A model generated the notes under the pieces. It did no database searches. It saw nothing but the letters and a program-made list of their open reading frames with translations, and was not told the origin of the DNA. Both the position numbers and the translations under genes were made by a program. Shown here one piece after another: positions 16,414-24,730 of a stretch of 64,000 nucleotides of DNA. Position 1 is the first letter of the stretch; each line of letters starts with the position of its first letter. Origin of the DNA: Streptomyces sp. NBC_00425 (GTDB lineage Bacteria > Actinomycetota > Actinomycetes > Streptomycetales > Streptomycetaceae); NCBI RefSeq assembly GCF_036030735.1, contig NZ_CP107928.1:5456001-5520000 (forward strand), in the 5' to 3' direction.

Positions 16414-16590
16414 GCCGTGTTTTTTGCTCGGATATGGAATGAGACACCCCGATTGCCCCCGGGTTCGCAACCGGCCGCCCGGCCAGGAAGAATCAGGGTG
16501 CGTGCCGCCATGGCGGTGCGGTGGTGAGACGCTGCACGGGGCCGTGCACACACGTGGGTGGCGCGGCTCGTACGGGGAGGTGGCAGGCAA

Positions 16591-18963
16591 GTGGTGGATC
16601 AGCTGACGCAGCACGATCCTCGGCGGATCGGGCCGTTCGAGGTGCTGGGACGGCTGGGTGCCGGCGGCATGGGGCTGGTCTATCTGGCACGTTCGGCCTC
16701 GGGCCGGCGCGTGGCGATCAAGACGGTCCGCACGGAGCTCGCCGAGGACCAGCTCTTCCGCGTGCGCTTCACGCGCGAGGTGGAGGCGGCCCGGGCGGTC
16801 TCCGGCTTCTACACGGCCGCGGTCGTCGACGCCGATCCGCGTGCCGCCGTGCCCTGGCTGGCCACCGCGTACGTGCCCGCGCCCTCCCTCGAGGAGATAG
16901 TGAACGACTGCGGCCCGATGCCGGCCCAGGCGGTGCGCTGGCTGGCGGCGGGCGTCGCCGAGGCGCTCCAGTCGATCCACGGCGCGGGGCTGGTCCACCG
17001 CGACCTGAAACCGTCCAACGTGCTGGTGGTCGAGGACGGTCCGCGGGTGATCGACTTCGGCATCGCGTCCGGCGTCTCGAACACGCGCCTGACGATGACG
17101 AACGTGGCCGTCGGCACCCCCGCCTACATGTCGCCCGAGCAGGCCAAGGACTCGCGGAGCGTGACCGGCGCGAGCGACGTCTTCTCGCTCGGCTCGATGC
17201 TCGTCTTCGCCGCCACCGGCCACCCGCCCTTCCACGGCGCCAACCCGGTCGAGACCGTCTTCATGCTGCTGCGCGAGGGCCCCGACCTGGAAGGCCTGCC
17301 CGACGAGCTGCGCCCTCTCATCGAGTCCTGTATGCAGATGGAGGCGACGGCCCGCCCCAACCCGGCCGACCTCCAGGCCCAGCTCGCCCCCCACCTCTTC
17401 GGCTCCGGCTCGGACGACAGCGGTACGGCGTCGGCGTGGCTGCCCGAGAAGGCCGTCACCCTCATCGAGACGCGCCGCGGCGGCCGTCCCCCGGTGAAGG
17501 CCGCACCCCCGAGCCCTCGCAGCGGCGGAGGCGTCGGGATGGCACGGCCGGTCGGCCCGCCCGTGCCGCCCCCGCCCTCCCACGACCCCGTGGTCCTCTC
17601 CCGTCCGGCGCCCGCACCCGTCGGGGCCCCCGACACCGGCCCGGTCCGGCTGGCAGGCGCGGCGGTGCCGATCGGCCCCGGTCCCCGGGTCGCCGACGTC
17701 CGCGCCACGGCCGCGGTGAAGGCGCCGGTCGCGGAGCCCGGCCTGGTCGCCGGCTGGTCCCGCCCGCGACCCGGCGTCAACGGCGCCGACACCACCGTGC
17801 CCGCCCCGCAGAACGCGCCCGCGGAGACCCCGGCGGGCTGGCGGCCCTGGCGGTTCCGCATGTCGAACGACGTGTGGGGCACGCCGTCCGTCGCCGGGGA
17901 CCTCGTCTACGTCACCTCCTTCGAGGTGCACGCCCTGGACGTGGCGACCGGCCGCCGCCGCTTCAAGACGCGCGACGTGGCCTGGTCGATGGCGGTCGCC
18001 GACGGCAGGGTGCACGCCTCCGACGGCCCCACCCTGTTCGCGCTGGACGCCCGAGAGGGCGGCGATCTGTGGCGGCTGTCGACGGACGCCTGGGTGTACT
18101 CGCTCAAGGCCGACCGGGGGACGCTCGTCACGGGCACCCGCGGCGGCGGCGTCCAGGCCTGGGAGGCGTCCAGCGGTCGCAAGCTCTGGGAGATCACCGG
18201 CTGCCAGACCGACTTCGAGTCCCCGGAGGCCGGCCCGGCGCTGCACGACGGCACGGTCTACGTGTGGCAGGACGCCCGGCTCAGAGCCCTGGACGCCCGC
18301 ACCGGCGAGGAGCGCTGGTCCTACCCGATCGGCGACACCGCCTCCTGTGGCGGCGTCCCGGTCCGCGTCACCCCCGCCCCCGACGGTCACGTCTACCTCT
18401 CCGCCGGCACCCGGGTGCTCGCCGTCGACGTCGCGAGCGGCATGGTGCGCTGGCACTTCGAGGCCCCGGCGGTGTTCCTCTCCGCGCCGACCTTCGTGCC
18501 CGGGCCGGCGGTCACCGGCGGCGGCGTCTACCTCGCCGACTATCTGGGCACGGTGTACGCGATCGACGCCGCCGACGGCCGCGACCGCTGGCGCATCGCC
18601 ACCGAGGCCCGCTCCTCCGTCGACCCCGTGCTGGTGGCCGCCGGCCATGTCCACGTCGGCAGCGGCAAGGGCCTCTACACCCTGGACGCGGTGACGGGCA
18701 CCCCCAAGTGGCGCTTCCAGGCGGGCGGCGACATCGTGGGCGCCCCGGCGGTCGCGGAGGGCCGTATCCACTTCGGCTCCACCGACCACCTGCTGTACAC
18801 CCTGAAGGCCGACGACGGACGGCTGCGCTGGAAGCTGGCGACCGGCGGCGAGATCACCGGCTCCCCGGTGGTCCGCGACGGCGTCGTGTACGCGTGCAGC
18901 AAGGACCGCTGCGTGTACGCGCTGGACGCCGAGAAGGGCACGGGCACCGCCCGCACGGCCTGA
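16591..18963 (+). CDS. afsK: AfsK-type Ser/Thr protein kinase with PQQ beta-propeller
   Basis: The 790-residue protein (GTG start, GGGGAGG upstream) has an N-terminal Hanks-type kinase domain at residues 14 to about 275. It shows the glycine loop LGRLGAGGMGLVYLA, VAIK lysine 44, catalytic HRDLKPSN with Asp138, DFG at 155-157 and GTPAYMSPEQA. A Pro/Ala-rich linker follows. About 380 residues of PQQ-type propeller repeats close the protein (DVWGTPSVAGDLVYVTSFEV, VHALDVATGRRRFKT, GKGLYTLDAVTGTPKWRF). No transmembrane helix is visible, in line with the loosely membrane-associated AfsK of S. coelicolor. AfsK phosphorylates AfsR, which activates afsS and antibiotic production. AfsR and AfsS are encoded nearby on the opposite strand. 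The sequence matches what I remember of S. coelicolor AfsK almost throughout. Confidence 0.96.
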   Translation: MVDQLTQHDPRRIGPFEVLGRLGAGGMGLVYLARSASGRRVAIKTVRTELAEDQLFRVRFTREVEAARAVSGFYTAAVVDADPRAAVPWLATAYVPAPSLEEIVNDCGPMPAQAVRWLAAGVAEALQSIHGAGLVHRDLKPSNVLVVEDGPRVIDFGIASGVSNTRLTMTNVAVGTPAYMSPEQAKDSRSVTGASDVFSLGSMLVFAATGHPPFHGANPVETVFMLLREGPDLEGLPDELRPLIESCMQMEATARPNPADLQAQLAPHLFGSGSDDSGTASAWLPEKAVTLIETRRGGRPPVKAAPPSPRSGGGVGMARPVGPPVPPPPSHDPVVLSRPAPAPVGAPDTGPVRLAGAAVPIGPGPRVADVRATAAVKAPVAEPGLVAGWSRPRPGVNGADTTVPAPQNAPAETPAGWRPWRFRMSNDVWGTPSVAGDLVYVTSFEVHALDVATGRRRFKTRDVAWSMAVADGRVHASDGPTLFALDAREGGDLWRLSTDAWVYSLKADRGTLVTGTRGGGVQAWEASSGRKLWEITGCQTDFESPEAGPALHDGTVYVWQDARLRALDARTGEERWSYPIGDTASCGGVPVRVTPAPDGHVYLSAGTRVLAVDVASGMVRWHFEAPAVFLSAPTFVPGPAVTGGGVYLADYLGTVYAIDAADGRDRWRIATEARSSVDPVLVAAGHVHVGSGKGLYTLDAVTGTPKWRFQAGGDIVGAPAVAEGRIHFGSTDHLLYTLKADDGRLRWKLATGGEITGSPVVRDGVVYACSKDRCVYALDAEKGTGTARTA

Positions 18964-19161
18964 CCACGGCGCCCCGCCCGGCCCCGGCCCCGGCAGGCCG
19001 GTTCGACCCGCGTCCGGGACGGCCGTCGTGCCGGGGGTGCGGAAGGGGTCCGGACGGCGGCCGTCGCTGCGGGGAGCGGCCCGCCGGTCGCTCTCACCCC
19101 GGACGCTACGCCGGAGACCGGCCGGTCGCCATGCGGTGACATGACCGTGACAGCGTCCCCC

Positions 19162-19167
19162 TAGGCT
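19162..19167 (+). promoter_or_regulatory. Leaderless -10 element TAGGCT
   Basis: TAGGCT, then six bases, then ATG at 19174, the same geometry as at 15679. A -35-like TGACAT lies about 19 bases upstream. No ribosome-binding site is present. Confidence 0.45.
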
Positions 19168-19173
19168 GGCGGG

Positions 19174-19737
19174 ATGGATCGACGGGGGCGCAAACTCAGG
19201 TTCACAGCGGTCGCGGTGCTGGTGGTGCTGGCGCTGACCGGCTTCTCCACCAGCCGGGGTCACGGGCACGGGCACAGCAGCGGTCACGGCAGCGGCGGCG
19301 GATGCAGCAGCTCCGGCCAGGACCACGACAGCTCGTCCTCGTCGTCGAGCGGCGGCACCTCGGGCTCGCGCTACCGCGACTACGACGATGACGACGACTA
19401 CACGTCCGGCACGTCCGGCACGTCCGGCACGTCCGGCGGCTCCGGCTCCTCCAGCCCGTCCACGACGCTGCACGAGGCCACCGTGAAGCTGCTGAGCTGC
19501 GCCTCGCCGAGCCGGCCCTACGCCACGGTCGAGATGACCAACCCGCGCGCGGCCGGCGCCCGCTTCACCGTGACGGTCGTCTTCTTCGACGCCGATTCCG
19601 CACGGCTGGAGAGGCAGAGCGCGCAGCAGTACGTGGCGGGCTACGAAACGACGACCGTACGGGTGGACCTGTCAGGCGCCGACACAGCCGCCCGGGTCCA
19701 CCACTGCATCCCGGACCCGTACGCGCCGGCCACGTGA
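19174..19737 (+). CDS. Secreted low-complexity protein next to afsK
   Basis: The 187-residue protein has an N-terminal signal-like segment (LRFTAVAVLVVLALTGFSTS). A His/Gly/Ser run (GHGHGHSSGHGSGGG) follows, then an acidic stretch (YRDYDDDDDY) and four TSG triplets. The compact C-terminal domain of about 90 residues (HEATVKLLSCASPSRPYATV, FTVTVVFFDADSARLERQ) may be stabilised by a disulfide between its two cysteines. The C-terminal domain looks like an immunoglobulin-type extracellular module. The low-complexity region could bind metal. No function is known to me. It ends seven bases before the convergent enoyl-CoA hydratase gene. Confidence 0.75.
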   Translation: MDRRGRKLRFTAVAVLVVLALTGFSTSRGHGHGHSSGHGSGGGCSSSGQDHDSSSSSSSGGTSGSRYRDYDDDDDYTSGTSGTSGTSGGSGSSSPSTTLHEATVKLLSCASPSRPYATVEMTNPRAAGARFTVTVVFFDADSARLERQSAQQYVAGYETTTVRVDLSGADTAARVHHCIPDPYAPAT

Positions 19738-19743
19738 CGCCGC

Positions 19744-20565
19744 TCACCGCACCCGGAACCCCGCAGCCCGCCGGCCGGCGAACAGCTCCGCCTGCCGCCC
19801 GGCGGGCAGGTTGCCCAGCGCGATGAGATGCGGGGCCTGCGCGAACGCCGTCGCGCGGGCCGCCTCCCTCGCCGACCACAGCGCCCGCACGGTGCCCTGG
19901 ACGCCGCCCGGCGGATACCCGGCGACGATCGCGGCGCAGGCCACGGCGGCCGGCAGCGCACCTCCTGCCTCGGTGAGTTCGGAGACGAGGCCGACCTCGT
20001 ACGCGCGCCGGGCGGAGATCCGTTCCGCGTTGCCCATCAGCATCATCCGGGCGACCTCCCCGTACGGCATCCGCTGCGCGAGCAGCACCGACTCGTACGC
20101 GCTGACCATCCCGTAGGTGGTGTGCGGGTCGAAGAACGCGGCGTCGGCGCCCGCGACGACGAACTCGCACTCCCCGAGCAGGTAGTAGGCGCCCCCGCAG
20201 GCCATCCCCTCGACCGCGGCGACGACCGGTTTCCACAGGTCGTTCGCCTTGGGGCCGACGGTGAGCAGGGGATCGTCCTGCATGAAGGGCGAGCCGGGCT
20301 GCGGCACCACGGCGTCCCGGTCGATCCCGGTGGAGAACGCCCGGCCGCCGGCCCCGGTGAGGACGACGGCCCGCACGGAGTCGTCGAAGCGCAGCTCGCG
20401 CCAGATCCGCCGGAACGCGTCGGCCGTCTCGAGATCGACGGCGTTCAGTCGTTCCGGCCGGTCGAGGGTGACGACGGCGACCGCGGTCTTCTCGTCGACG
20501 TCCAGCCGCACGCTCACGGGCTCACTCACGGGCTCACTCACGGGCTCGCTCCCGGGCTCGTTCAC
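19744..20565 (-). CDS. Enoyl-CoA hydratase/isomerase family protein
   Basis: The product of about 273 residues has the crotonase fold: VAVVTLDRPERLNAVDLETA, AVVLTGAGGRAFSTGIDRDA with the oxyanion-hole region, VAAVEGMACGGAYYLLGECE, and the ADAAFFDPHTTYGMVSAYES segment. It would hydrate, isomerise or hydrolyse an unsaturated acyl-CoA. Its N-terminus contains SEPV repeats from a 12-base tandem repeat, so the exact GTG start is uncertain; the one chosen overlaps the stop of the upstream DUF35 gene. It is the last gene of the leftward operon thiolase-DUF35-hydratase, under the paired operators at 22180 and 22207. Confidence 0.88.
   Translation of the reverse strand: MNEPGSEPVSEPVSEPVSVRLDVDEKTAVAVVTLDRPERLNAVDLETADAFRRIWRELRFDDSVRAVVLTGAGGRAFSTGIDRDAVVPQPGSPFMQDDPLLTVGPKANDLWKPVVAAVEGMACGGAYYLLGECEFVVAGADAAFFDPHTTYGMVSAYESVLLAQRMPYGEVARMMLMGNAERISARRAYEVGLVSELTEAGGALPAAVACAAIVAGYPPGGVQGTVRALWSAREAARATAFAQAPHLIALGNLPAGRQAELFAGRRAAGFRVR
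20513..20560. repeat. 12-bp tandem repeat coding for SEPV
   Basis: The unit CTCACGGGCTCA occurs at 20513, 20525 and (last base changed) 20537, followed by CTCCCGGGCTCG at 20549. On the minus strand it encodes the EPGSEPVSEPVSEPVS start of the enoyl-CoA hydratase and offers several alternative GTG starts. Confidence 0.9.
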
Positions 20566-20978
20566 GGGCGCTCCAGGACCCACTGCGGAAGTCCGTCCGC
20601 GTCGAAGACGGCCTGTACCCGGGCGCCGATGCGCACGCGGTCCGGCGGGACGGAGCCGAGGGCCGCCCCGGGCTCGCTCACCAGGTTGCCGACCAGCCGG
20701 ATCCGTGGCGCCTCGGTCAGTTCGACGAGGAGCACGACGTAGGGGGCGTGCGCGGCGTAGTCGGGCAGCAGGGGCGGATGCGGGACGACGTAGGACCAGA
20801 TCCGCCCGCGTCCGGAGGTCTCCCGCCACTCGCTCGCGAACGACCGGCAGTGCGGACAGCAGGGGCGGGGCGGGAACCGGGGCTCGCCGCAGTCGGCGCA
20901 GGTCTGGACCCGCAGTTCGCCTCGGGCGGCGTACTCCCAGAAGGGGGCGCCGTCGGCGTCGGGGACGGGGGTGAGCAT
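20562..20978 (-). CDS. DUF35 zinc-ribbon/OB-fold protein, partner of the adjacent thiolase
   Basis: The 138-residue protein carries an N-terminal zinc ribbon with CADC and CPHC (about residues 27-44) and an OB-fold (GRIWSYVVPHPPLLPDYAAH, PYVVLLVELTEAP). It is encoded between the lipid-transfer thiolase (23 bases upstream) and the enoyl-CoA hydratase (four-base overlap downstream). In mycobacterial cholesterol side-chain degradation, a DUF35 domain and Ltp2 form an aldolase that releases propionyl-CoA. This pair has that layout, so a retro-aldol role is a reasonable inference. Confidence 0.87.
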   Translation of the reverse strand: MLTPVPDADGAPFWEYAARGELRVQTCADCGEPRFPPRPCCPHCRSFASEWRETSGRGRIWSYVVPHPPLLPDYAAHAPYVVLLVELTEAPRIRLVGNLVSEPGAALGSVPPDRVRIGARVQAVFDADGLPQWVLERP

Positions 20979-21001
20979 CGTGGGTCGCCTCCTCGGCGCG
21001 T

Positions 21002-22147
21002 TCAGTTGCGGAGCAGCAGGGCGGACGTCGGGACGCCCTCGCCGGCGGTGACGAGGCAGGTGGCGGCGCCGGGGACCTGGGAGGTGCTGGTCCCGCGCAG
21101 CTGCTTGACGCCTTCGTTGATGAGGTTGAAGCCGTGGACGTAGGCCTCGCTGAGTCCGCCGCCGCCGGTGTTCAGGGGCAGCCGTCCGCCGGTCTCCAGG
21201 GCGCCGCCCTCGGTGAACGCGCCGCCCTCGCCCCGACCGCAGAACCCGTAGCCCTCAAGGGAGAGCGGGACCAGCGGGGTGAACGCGTCGTAGATCTGGG
21301 CGACGTCGACGTCGGAGGGGGTGAAGTCGGCGTGTTTCCACAGGTGTCGGGCTGCCGCCCAGGCGGGCCCGGTGAGCGGGTCGTCGTTCCAGTAGTTGAC
21401 CATGCCGTGGTGCTGGGCGGGCAGGCCCTGGGCGGCGGAGTGGACGTAGACCGGTGTGCTGCGGCAGTCCCGCGCACGTTCCCGGCCGACGATCACGCAG
21501 GCCAGCGCGCCGTCGGTCTCCAGGCAGTTGTCGTAGAGGCAGAGCGGCTCGCTGATCCACCGGGCGGTCATGTACATCTCGCGGGTGAGCGGCCTGTCGT
21601 ACATGATCGCGGCCGGGTTGCGGTTGGCCCGGTTGCGGCAGGCGAGCGCGACGTTGAACAGGTGGTCGCGGGTGGCGCCGTACTCGTGCAGGTAGCGGCG
21701 GGCCAGCATGGCTATCTCGTCGGCCGGCCGCAGCAGGCCGAAGGGGCGCGTCCACTGGGCCGGGGTGGGCAGTTGGACGGATGTGTTGGTCCACGGGCGC
21801 GGCCCGCTGCCCCGCTTGCGCGAGCGCCAGGCGACGCCCACGGTGGCCTGTCCGGCGGCGATGGCGCCGGCGAGGTGCGCGACGGTGGCGCAGGAACCGC
21901 CGCCGCCGAAGCCGACCTTGCTGAAGTAGGTCAGGTCCCCGAAGCCGACGGCCTTCGCCAGCTCGACCTCGTCGGTCTCCTCCATGGTGTAGGAGGCGAG
22001 GGCGTCGACCTCGCCCGGGTCGATCCCGGCGTCGTCGAGGGCGGCGAGGACCGCCCGGCAGGCGAGGGCCCGCTCCGACTCGGGGAGGTGCTTGGCGAAC
22101 GCGGTCTGGCCGATGCCGACGATGGCGGTGGCGTCCTTGAGGGTCAC
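21002..22147 (-). CDS. Thiolase-like lipid-transfer protein (Ltp2-type aldolase candidate)
   Basis: The 381-residue protein (GTG start at 22147) shows the lipid-transfer thiolase pattern: DATAIVGIGQTAFAKHLPES, GFGGGGSCATVAHLAGAIAA, LARRYLHEYGATRDHLFNVA, and the signature AQIYDAFTPLVPLSLEGYGF with GLSEAYVHGFNLINEGVKQL. It is first in an operon with a DUF35 protein and an enoyl-CoA hydratase. This is the arrangement of Ltp2/DUF35 aldolases, which cleave a beta-hydroxyacyl-CoA side chain. It is divergent from a FadD3-like ligase, with two regulon operators between them. Confidence 0.88.
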   Translation of the reverse strand: MTLKDATAIVGIGQTAFAKHLPESERALACRAVLAALDDAGIDPGEVDALASYTMEETDEVELAKAVGFGDLTYFSKVGFGGGGSCATVAHLAGAIAAGQATVGVAWRSRKRGSGPRPWTNTSVQLPTPAQWTRPFGLLRPADEIAMLARRYLHEYGATRDHLFNVALACRNRANRNPAAIMYDRPLTREMYMTARWISEPLCLYDNCLETDGALACVIVGRERARDCRSTPVYVHSAAQGLPAQHHGMVNYWNDDPLTGPAWAAARHLWKHADFTPSDVDVAQIYDAFTPLVPLSLEGYGFCGRGEGGAFTEGGALETGGRLPLNTGGGGLSEAYVHGFNLINEGVKQLRGTSTSQVPGAATCLVTAGEGVPTSALLLRN

Positions 22148-22179
22148 GCTGCACGCACCTCCGCAATGCGAAATGGCGG

Positions 22180-22194
22180 CTGACAGGCCGTCAG
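22180..22194. promoter_or_regulatory. Operator CTGACA-GGC-CGTCAG (regulon site 3)
   Basis: A 6+3+6 palindrome with one mismatch, 33 bases upstream of the thiolase start on the leftward side of the divergent region. Confidence 0.65.
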
Positions 22195-22206
22195 GCTACC
22201 GCTAAT

Positions 22207-22221
22207 CTGACGGGTAGTCAG
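22207..22221. promoter_or_regulatory. Operator CTGACG-GGT-AGTCAG (regulon site 4)
   Basis: A 6+3+6 palindrome with one mismatch, 21 bases upstream of the ligase start. A -10-like TAATCT (22203-22208) for the rightward gene overlaps its first bases, as at site 2. The centres of sites 3 and 4 are 27 bases apart. Confidence 0.68.
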
Positions 22222-22241
22222 CTAATGGCGGGGAGGCCGTG

Positions 22242-23870
22242 ATGCGCGAAGACGCGGACGTGATGCGCGCAGACGTGAAATGGGGCAGCATCCCGGGCCT
22301 GGTGCGCGCGGCGGCCGAGCGGTACGCCGACGCCGAGGCGGTGGTGGAGGGCCGCACCCGGATCGGCTACGCGGAGCTCGGCGCCCGGATCGAGCGTGCG
22401 GCGGCGGCCTGCATGGCGAACGGGGTCCAGGCGGGCGACCGGGTCGGCATCTGGGCGCCGAACTCGCTGGACTGGATCGTCGCGGCGCTGGGCGCGGTGT
22501 CGGCGGGGGCCGTGCTGGTCCCGGTCAACACCCGCTTCAAGGGCGTCGAGGCGGTGGACGTGCTGCGCCGGAGCGGGGCGCGGCTGCTGTTCGTGACGGG
22601 CGCCTTCCTCGGCACCTCGTACGTGGCGTCGCTGCGCCGGGCGGCGGGCGAGGGGGCGCCCACCGGGCCCGGCCCGCTGCCCGCACTGCCCGCCCTGGAA
22701 CAGGTCGTCGTCCTCTCCGACGACGCCCCGGCCGACTTCCGGGCCTGGAAGGACTTCCTGGCGAGCGGGGAGGGGGTCGGGCGGGCGCAGGTGCGGGAGC
22801 GGGCGGACGCGGTGCGCGGGGAGGATCCGTCGGACATCGTCTTCACCTCGGGCACCACGGGCCGTCCCAAGGGCGCGGTGATCACGCACGCGCAGACCCT
22901 GCGGGCGTACGGGATCTGGACCGACCTGGCCGGGCTGCGGCACGGCGACCGCTACCTGATCGTGAACCCCTTCTTCCACACCTTCGGCTACAAGGCCGGC
23001 GTGATCGCCAGCCTGATGCGGGGCGCGACGATGATCCCGCAGCCCGTGTTCGACGTGGACACGGTGCTGGCGAACGTGGCCGCGGAACGGGTGTCGGTGC
23101 TGCCCGGGCCGCCGACCCTGCACCAGTCGCTCCTGGACCACGCCTCCCGCGACAAGCACGACCTCTCGGCGCTGCGGCTGGTGGTGACGGGTGCGGCGGT
23201 GGTGCCGCTGCGGCTCGTCGAACGGCTGCGGGGCGAGCTGGGCGTGGAGACGGTCCTCACCGCGTACGGCCTTTCGGAGGCGAGCGGCGTCGTCACGATG
23301 TGCCGCCGCGGCGACGACCCCACGGTCGTCGCCGCCACCTCGGGCCGTGCGATCCCGGGCACCGAGGTACGCGTGGACGCGGCCCCGGGGATGCCCGGCG
23401 AGGTGCTGGTCCGGGGCTTCCACGTCATGCGCGGCTACTACGAGGACCCGGCGGCGACGGCTCAGACGCTGACCCCCGACGGCTGGCTGCGCACCGGGGA
23501 CGTGGGCGTCCTGGACGCGGCGGGCAACCTGCGCATCACCGACCGGATCAAGGACATGTTCATCGTCGGCGGCTTCAACGCCTACCCGGCGGAGATAGAG
23601 CAACTCCTCGGCCTGCACCCGGACGTGGCCGACGTCGCCGTGATCGGCGTGCCCGACGCCCGCCTGGGCGAGGTGGGCAGGGCCTATGTCGTGCGGCGGC
23701 CGGGCGCGGTGTCCACGTCCGACGACCTGATCGCCTGGTCCCGGCGGGAGATGGCGAACTACAAGGTGCCGAGGTCGGTGGAGTTCGTGAGCGCGCTCCC
23801 GCGCAACGCCGGCGGCAAGGTGCTGAAGGGCGAACTGCGGGGGCTGCGCCGGCGTCCCCCGCAGGAGTGA
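22242..23870 (+). CDS. FadD3-like acyl-CoA ligase
   Basis: The 542-residue ANL-family enzyme has the AMP-binding P-loop FTSGTTGRPKGAVITHAQTL, the A5 motif TAYGLSEASG, the A7/A8 hinge DGWLRTGDVGVLDAAGNLRI and TDRIKDMFIVGGFNAYPAEI, and the catalytic lysine region PRNAGGKVLKGEL. It would adenylate a carboxylic acid and form its CoA thioester. The segments NPFFHTFGYKAGVIASLMRG and VLPGPPTLHQSLLDH closely resemble mycobacterial FadD3, which activates the steroid C/D-ring propanoate. Substrate identity here is inference. The ATG at 22242 follows GGGGAGG. It is the only gene on the rightward side of the operator pair before a toxin-antitoxin locus. Confidence 0.88.
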   Translation: MREDADVMRADVKWGSIPGLVRAAAERYADAEAVVEGRTRIGYAELGARIERAAAACMANGVQAGDRVGIWAPNSLDWIVAALGAVSAGAVLVPVNTRFKGVEAVDVLRRSGARLLFVTGAFLGTSYVASLRRAAGEGAPTGPGPLPALPALEQVVVLSDDAPADFRAWKDFLASGEGVGRAQVRERADAVRGEDPSDIVFTSGTTGRPKGAVITHAQTLRAYGIWTDLAGLRHGDRYLIVNPFFHTFGYKAGVIASLMRGATMIPQPVFDVDTVLANVAAERVSVLPGPPTLHQSLLDHASRDKHDLSALRLVVTGAAVVPLRLVERLRGELGVETVLTAYGLSEASGVVTMCRRGDDPTVVAATSGRAIPGTEVRVDAAPGMPGEVLVRGFHVMRGYYEDPAATAQTLTPDGWLRTGDVGVLDAAGNLRITDRIKDMFIVGGFNAYPAEIEQLLGLHPDVADVAVIGVPDARLGEVGRAYVVRRPGAVSTSDDLIAWSRREMANYKVPRSVEFVSALPRNAGGKVLKGELRGLRRRPPQE

Positions 23871-23896
23871 ACAGACCCGGAACCCGCCCGGCGGAG

Positions 23897-23912
23897 TTAA
23901 TGCTTGCATTAA
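23897..23912. promoter_or_regulatory. AT-rich operator TTAATGC-TT-GCATTAA
   Basis: Perfect seven-base arms around two bases lie 10 bases before the start of the toxin-antitoxin pair. The AT-rich sequence is unusual in this genome. Position and symmetry fit an autoregulatory site for the downstream XRE antitoxin. Confidence 0.65.
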
Positions 23913-23922
23913 TTTCCGTGGC

Positions 23923-24299
23923 ATGGCTCGATGGGAAGTGGTTCTGGTCGCCGAAGTGGCGGCGTGGTTCGACGGACTGGTGCGGGCCGACGACGGCAGC
24001 GCCCATCAGGTGGAGGACGCCATCGACGCGCTCTCGTACTTCGGACCTGCGCTTGCCGGCCTCTCGTCGACCGGATCAAAGGTGCGGAACAGCGCCATCT
24101 GAAGGAGTTGCGGCCCGGGTCCGGTGGGAACACCGAGATCCGCATTCTGTTCGCCTTCGACCCGGCACGCCGGGCGGTCCTTCTGGTCGCCGGTGACAAA
24201 GCAGGACGGCGGAACGGTTGGTACGAGTCCAACATCCCGATCGCCGAGAAGCGCTACGGCGAGCACATCGCCGAGCTGGAAACGAGGGAGTACGAATGA
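23923..24299 (+). pseudogene. RelE/HigB-type toxin, frameshifted by one base near 24055
   Basis: From ATG 23923 the frame reads MARWEVVLVAEVAAWF, then VEDAIDALSYFGPAL, the N-terminal half of a RelE/HigB-like toxin. At about 24055 it leaves the family pattern and stops. The second half continues in another frame: RPLVDRIKGAEQRHLKELRP, then EIRILFAFDPARRAVLLVAG and NGWYESNIPIAEKRY, ending at 24299. The expected join ALGRPLVD would need one extra G in the run GCGCTTGCCGG, so a single-base deletion explains it. Intact homologues of about 125 residues cleave mRNA on the ribosome. The antitoxin start overlaps the toxin stop. Sequencing error is the main alternative. Confidence 0.75.
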
Positions 24300-24634
24300 G
24301 CACCGTCGGCTGGGAGGAAGTGAAGCGGCGGGCGGACGAGAGTCGACGGGCCGCAGGGCTGCCCGTTCGGTCCCCGGAAGAGAAGCGGGCCGACATGGAC
24401 CGCCTGCTCGCCGAGGTCCGGGCCTACAAGCTCGCCGAGCTCCGCCGGGAGCAGGATCTCACCCAGCGTGACATCGCCGACTCGATGGGGGTGTCCGCCC
24501 CCCGGATCTCGGCGATCGAGCACGGGGAGATCGATCGTACGGAGGTCGCCACCCTGCGCTCCTATGTGCGGGCCCTGGGCGGCGAACTCAGGATCGTCGC
24601 GGACTTCGGGGACACGCATTACACGGTGGCGTGA
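24296..24634 (+). CDS. XRE/HigA-type antitoxin
   Basis: The 112-residue protein has a central XRE helix-turn-helix (ELRREQDLTQRDIADSMGVS, PRISAIEHGEIDRTEVATLR) followed by YVRALGGELRIVADFGD, the typical C-terminal strand of HigA-like antitoxins. The ATG at 24296 overlaps the toxin stop (ATGA). It should neutralise the RelE/HigB toxin and repress the operon through the palindrome at 23897. Because the toxin frame is broken, this gene may persist as a solitary repressor or antitoxin. It ends upstream of a strong hairpin. Confidence 0.85.
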   Translation: MSTVGWEEVKRRADESRRAAGLPVRSPEEKRADMDRLLAEVRAYKLAELRREQDLTQRDIADSMGVSAPRISAIEHGEIDRTEVATLRSYVRALGGELRIVADFGDTHYTVA

Positions 24635-24669
24635 CCTGCCGCGGGCAGCCGGCCGGCTCCGGACACGCC

Positions 24670-24707
24670 TCGGCCGCGGCGGCTCCCCTCCGCGCCGCCG
24701 CGGCCGA
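24670..24707. terminator. 14-bp perfect GC-rich hairpin between antitoxin and afsS
   Basis: TCGGCCGCGGCGGC (24670-24683) and GCCGCCGCGGCCGA (24694-24707) pair perfectly around a 10-base loop, between the stops of two convergent genes. It is a bidirectional terminator candidate. Confidence 0.8.
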
Positions 24708-24730
24708 TCCCCGTGCGATGTGGCTCTGTG

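Noticed and set aside
15565..19473. Leftward open frame of 1302 codons
   Set aside because: It lies opposite afsK and the VOC gene and is made of Arg/Gly/Ala/His-rich low-complexity sequence, a typical shadow of GC-rich genes.
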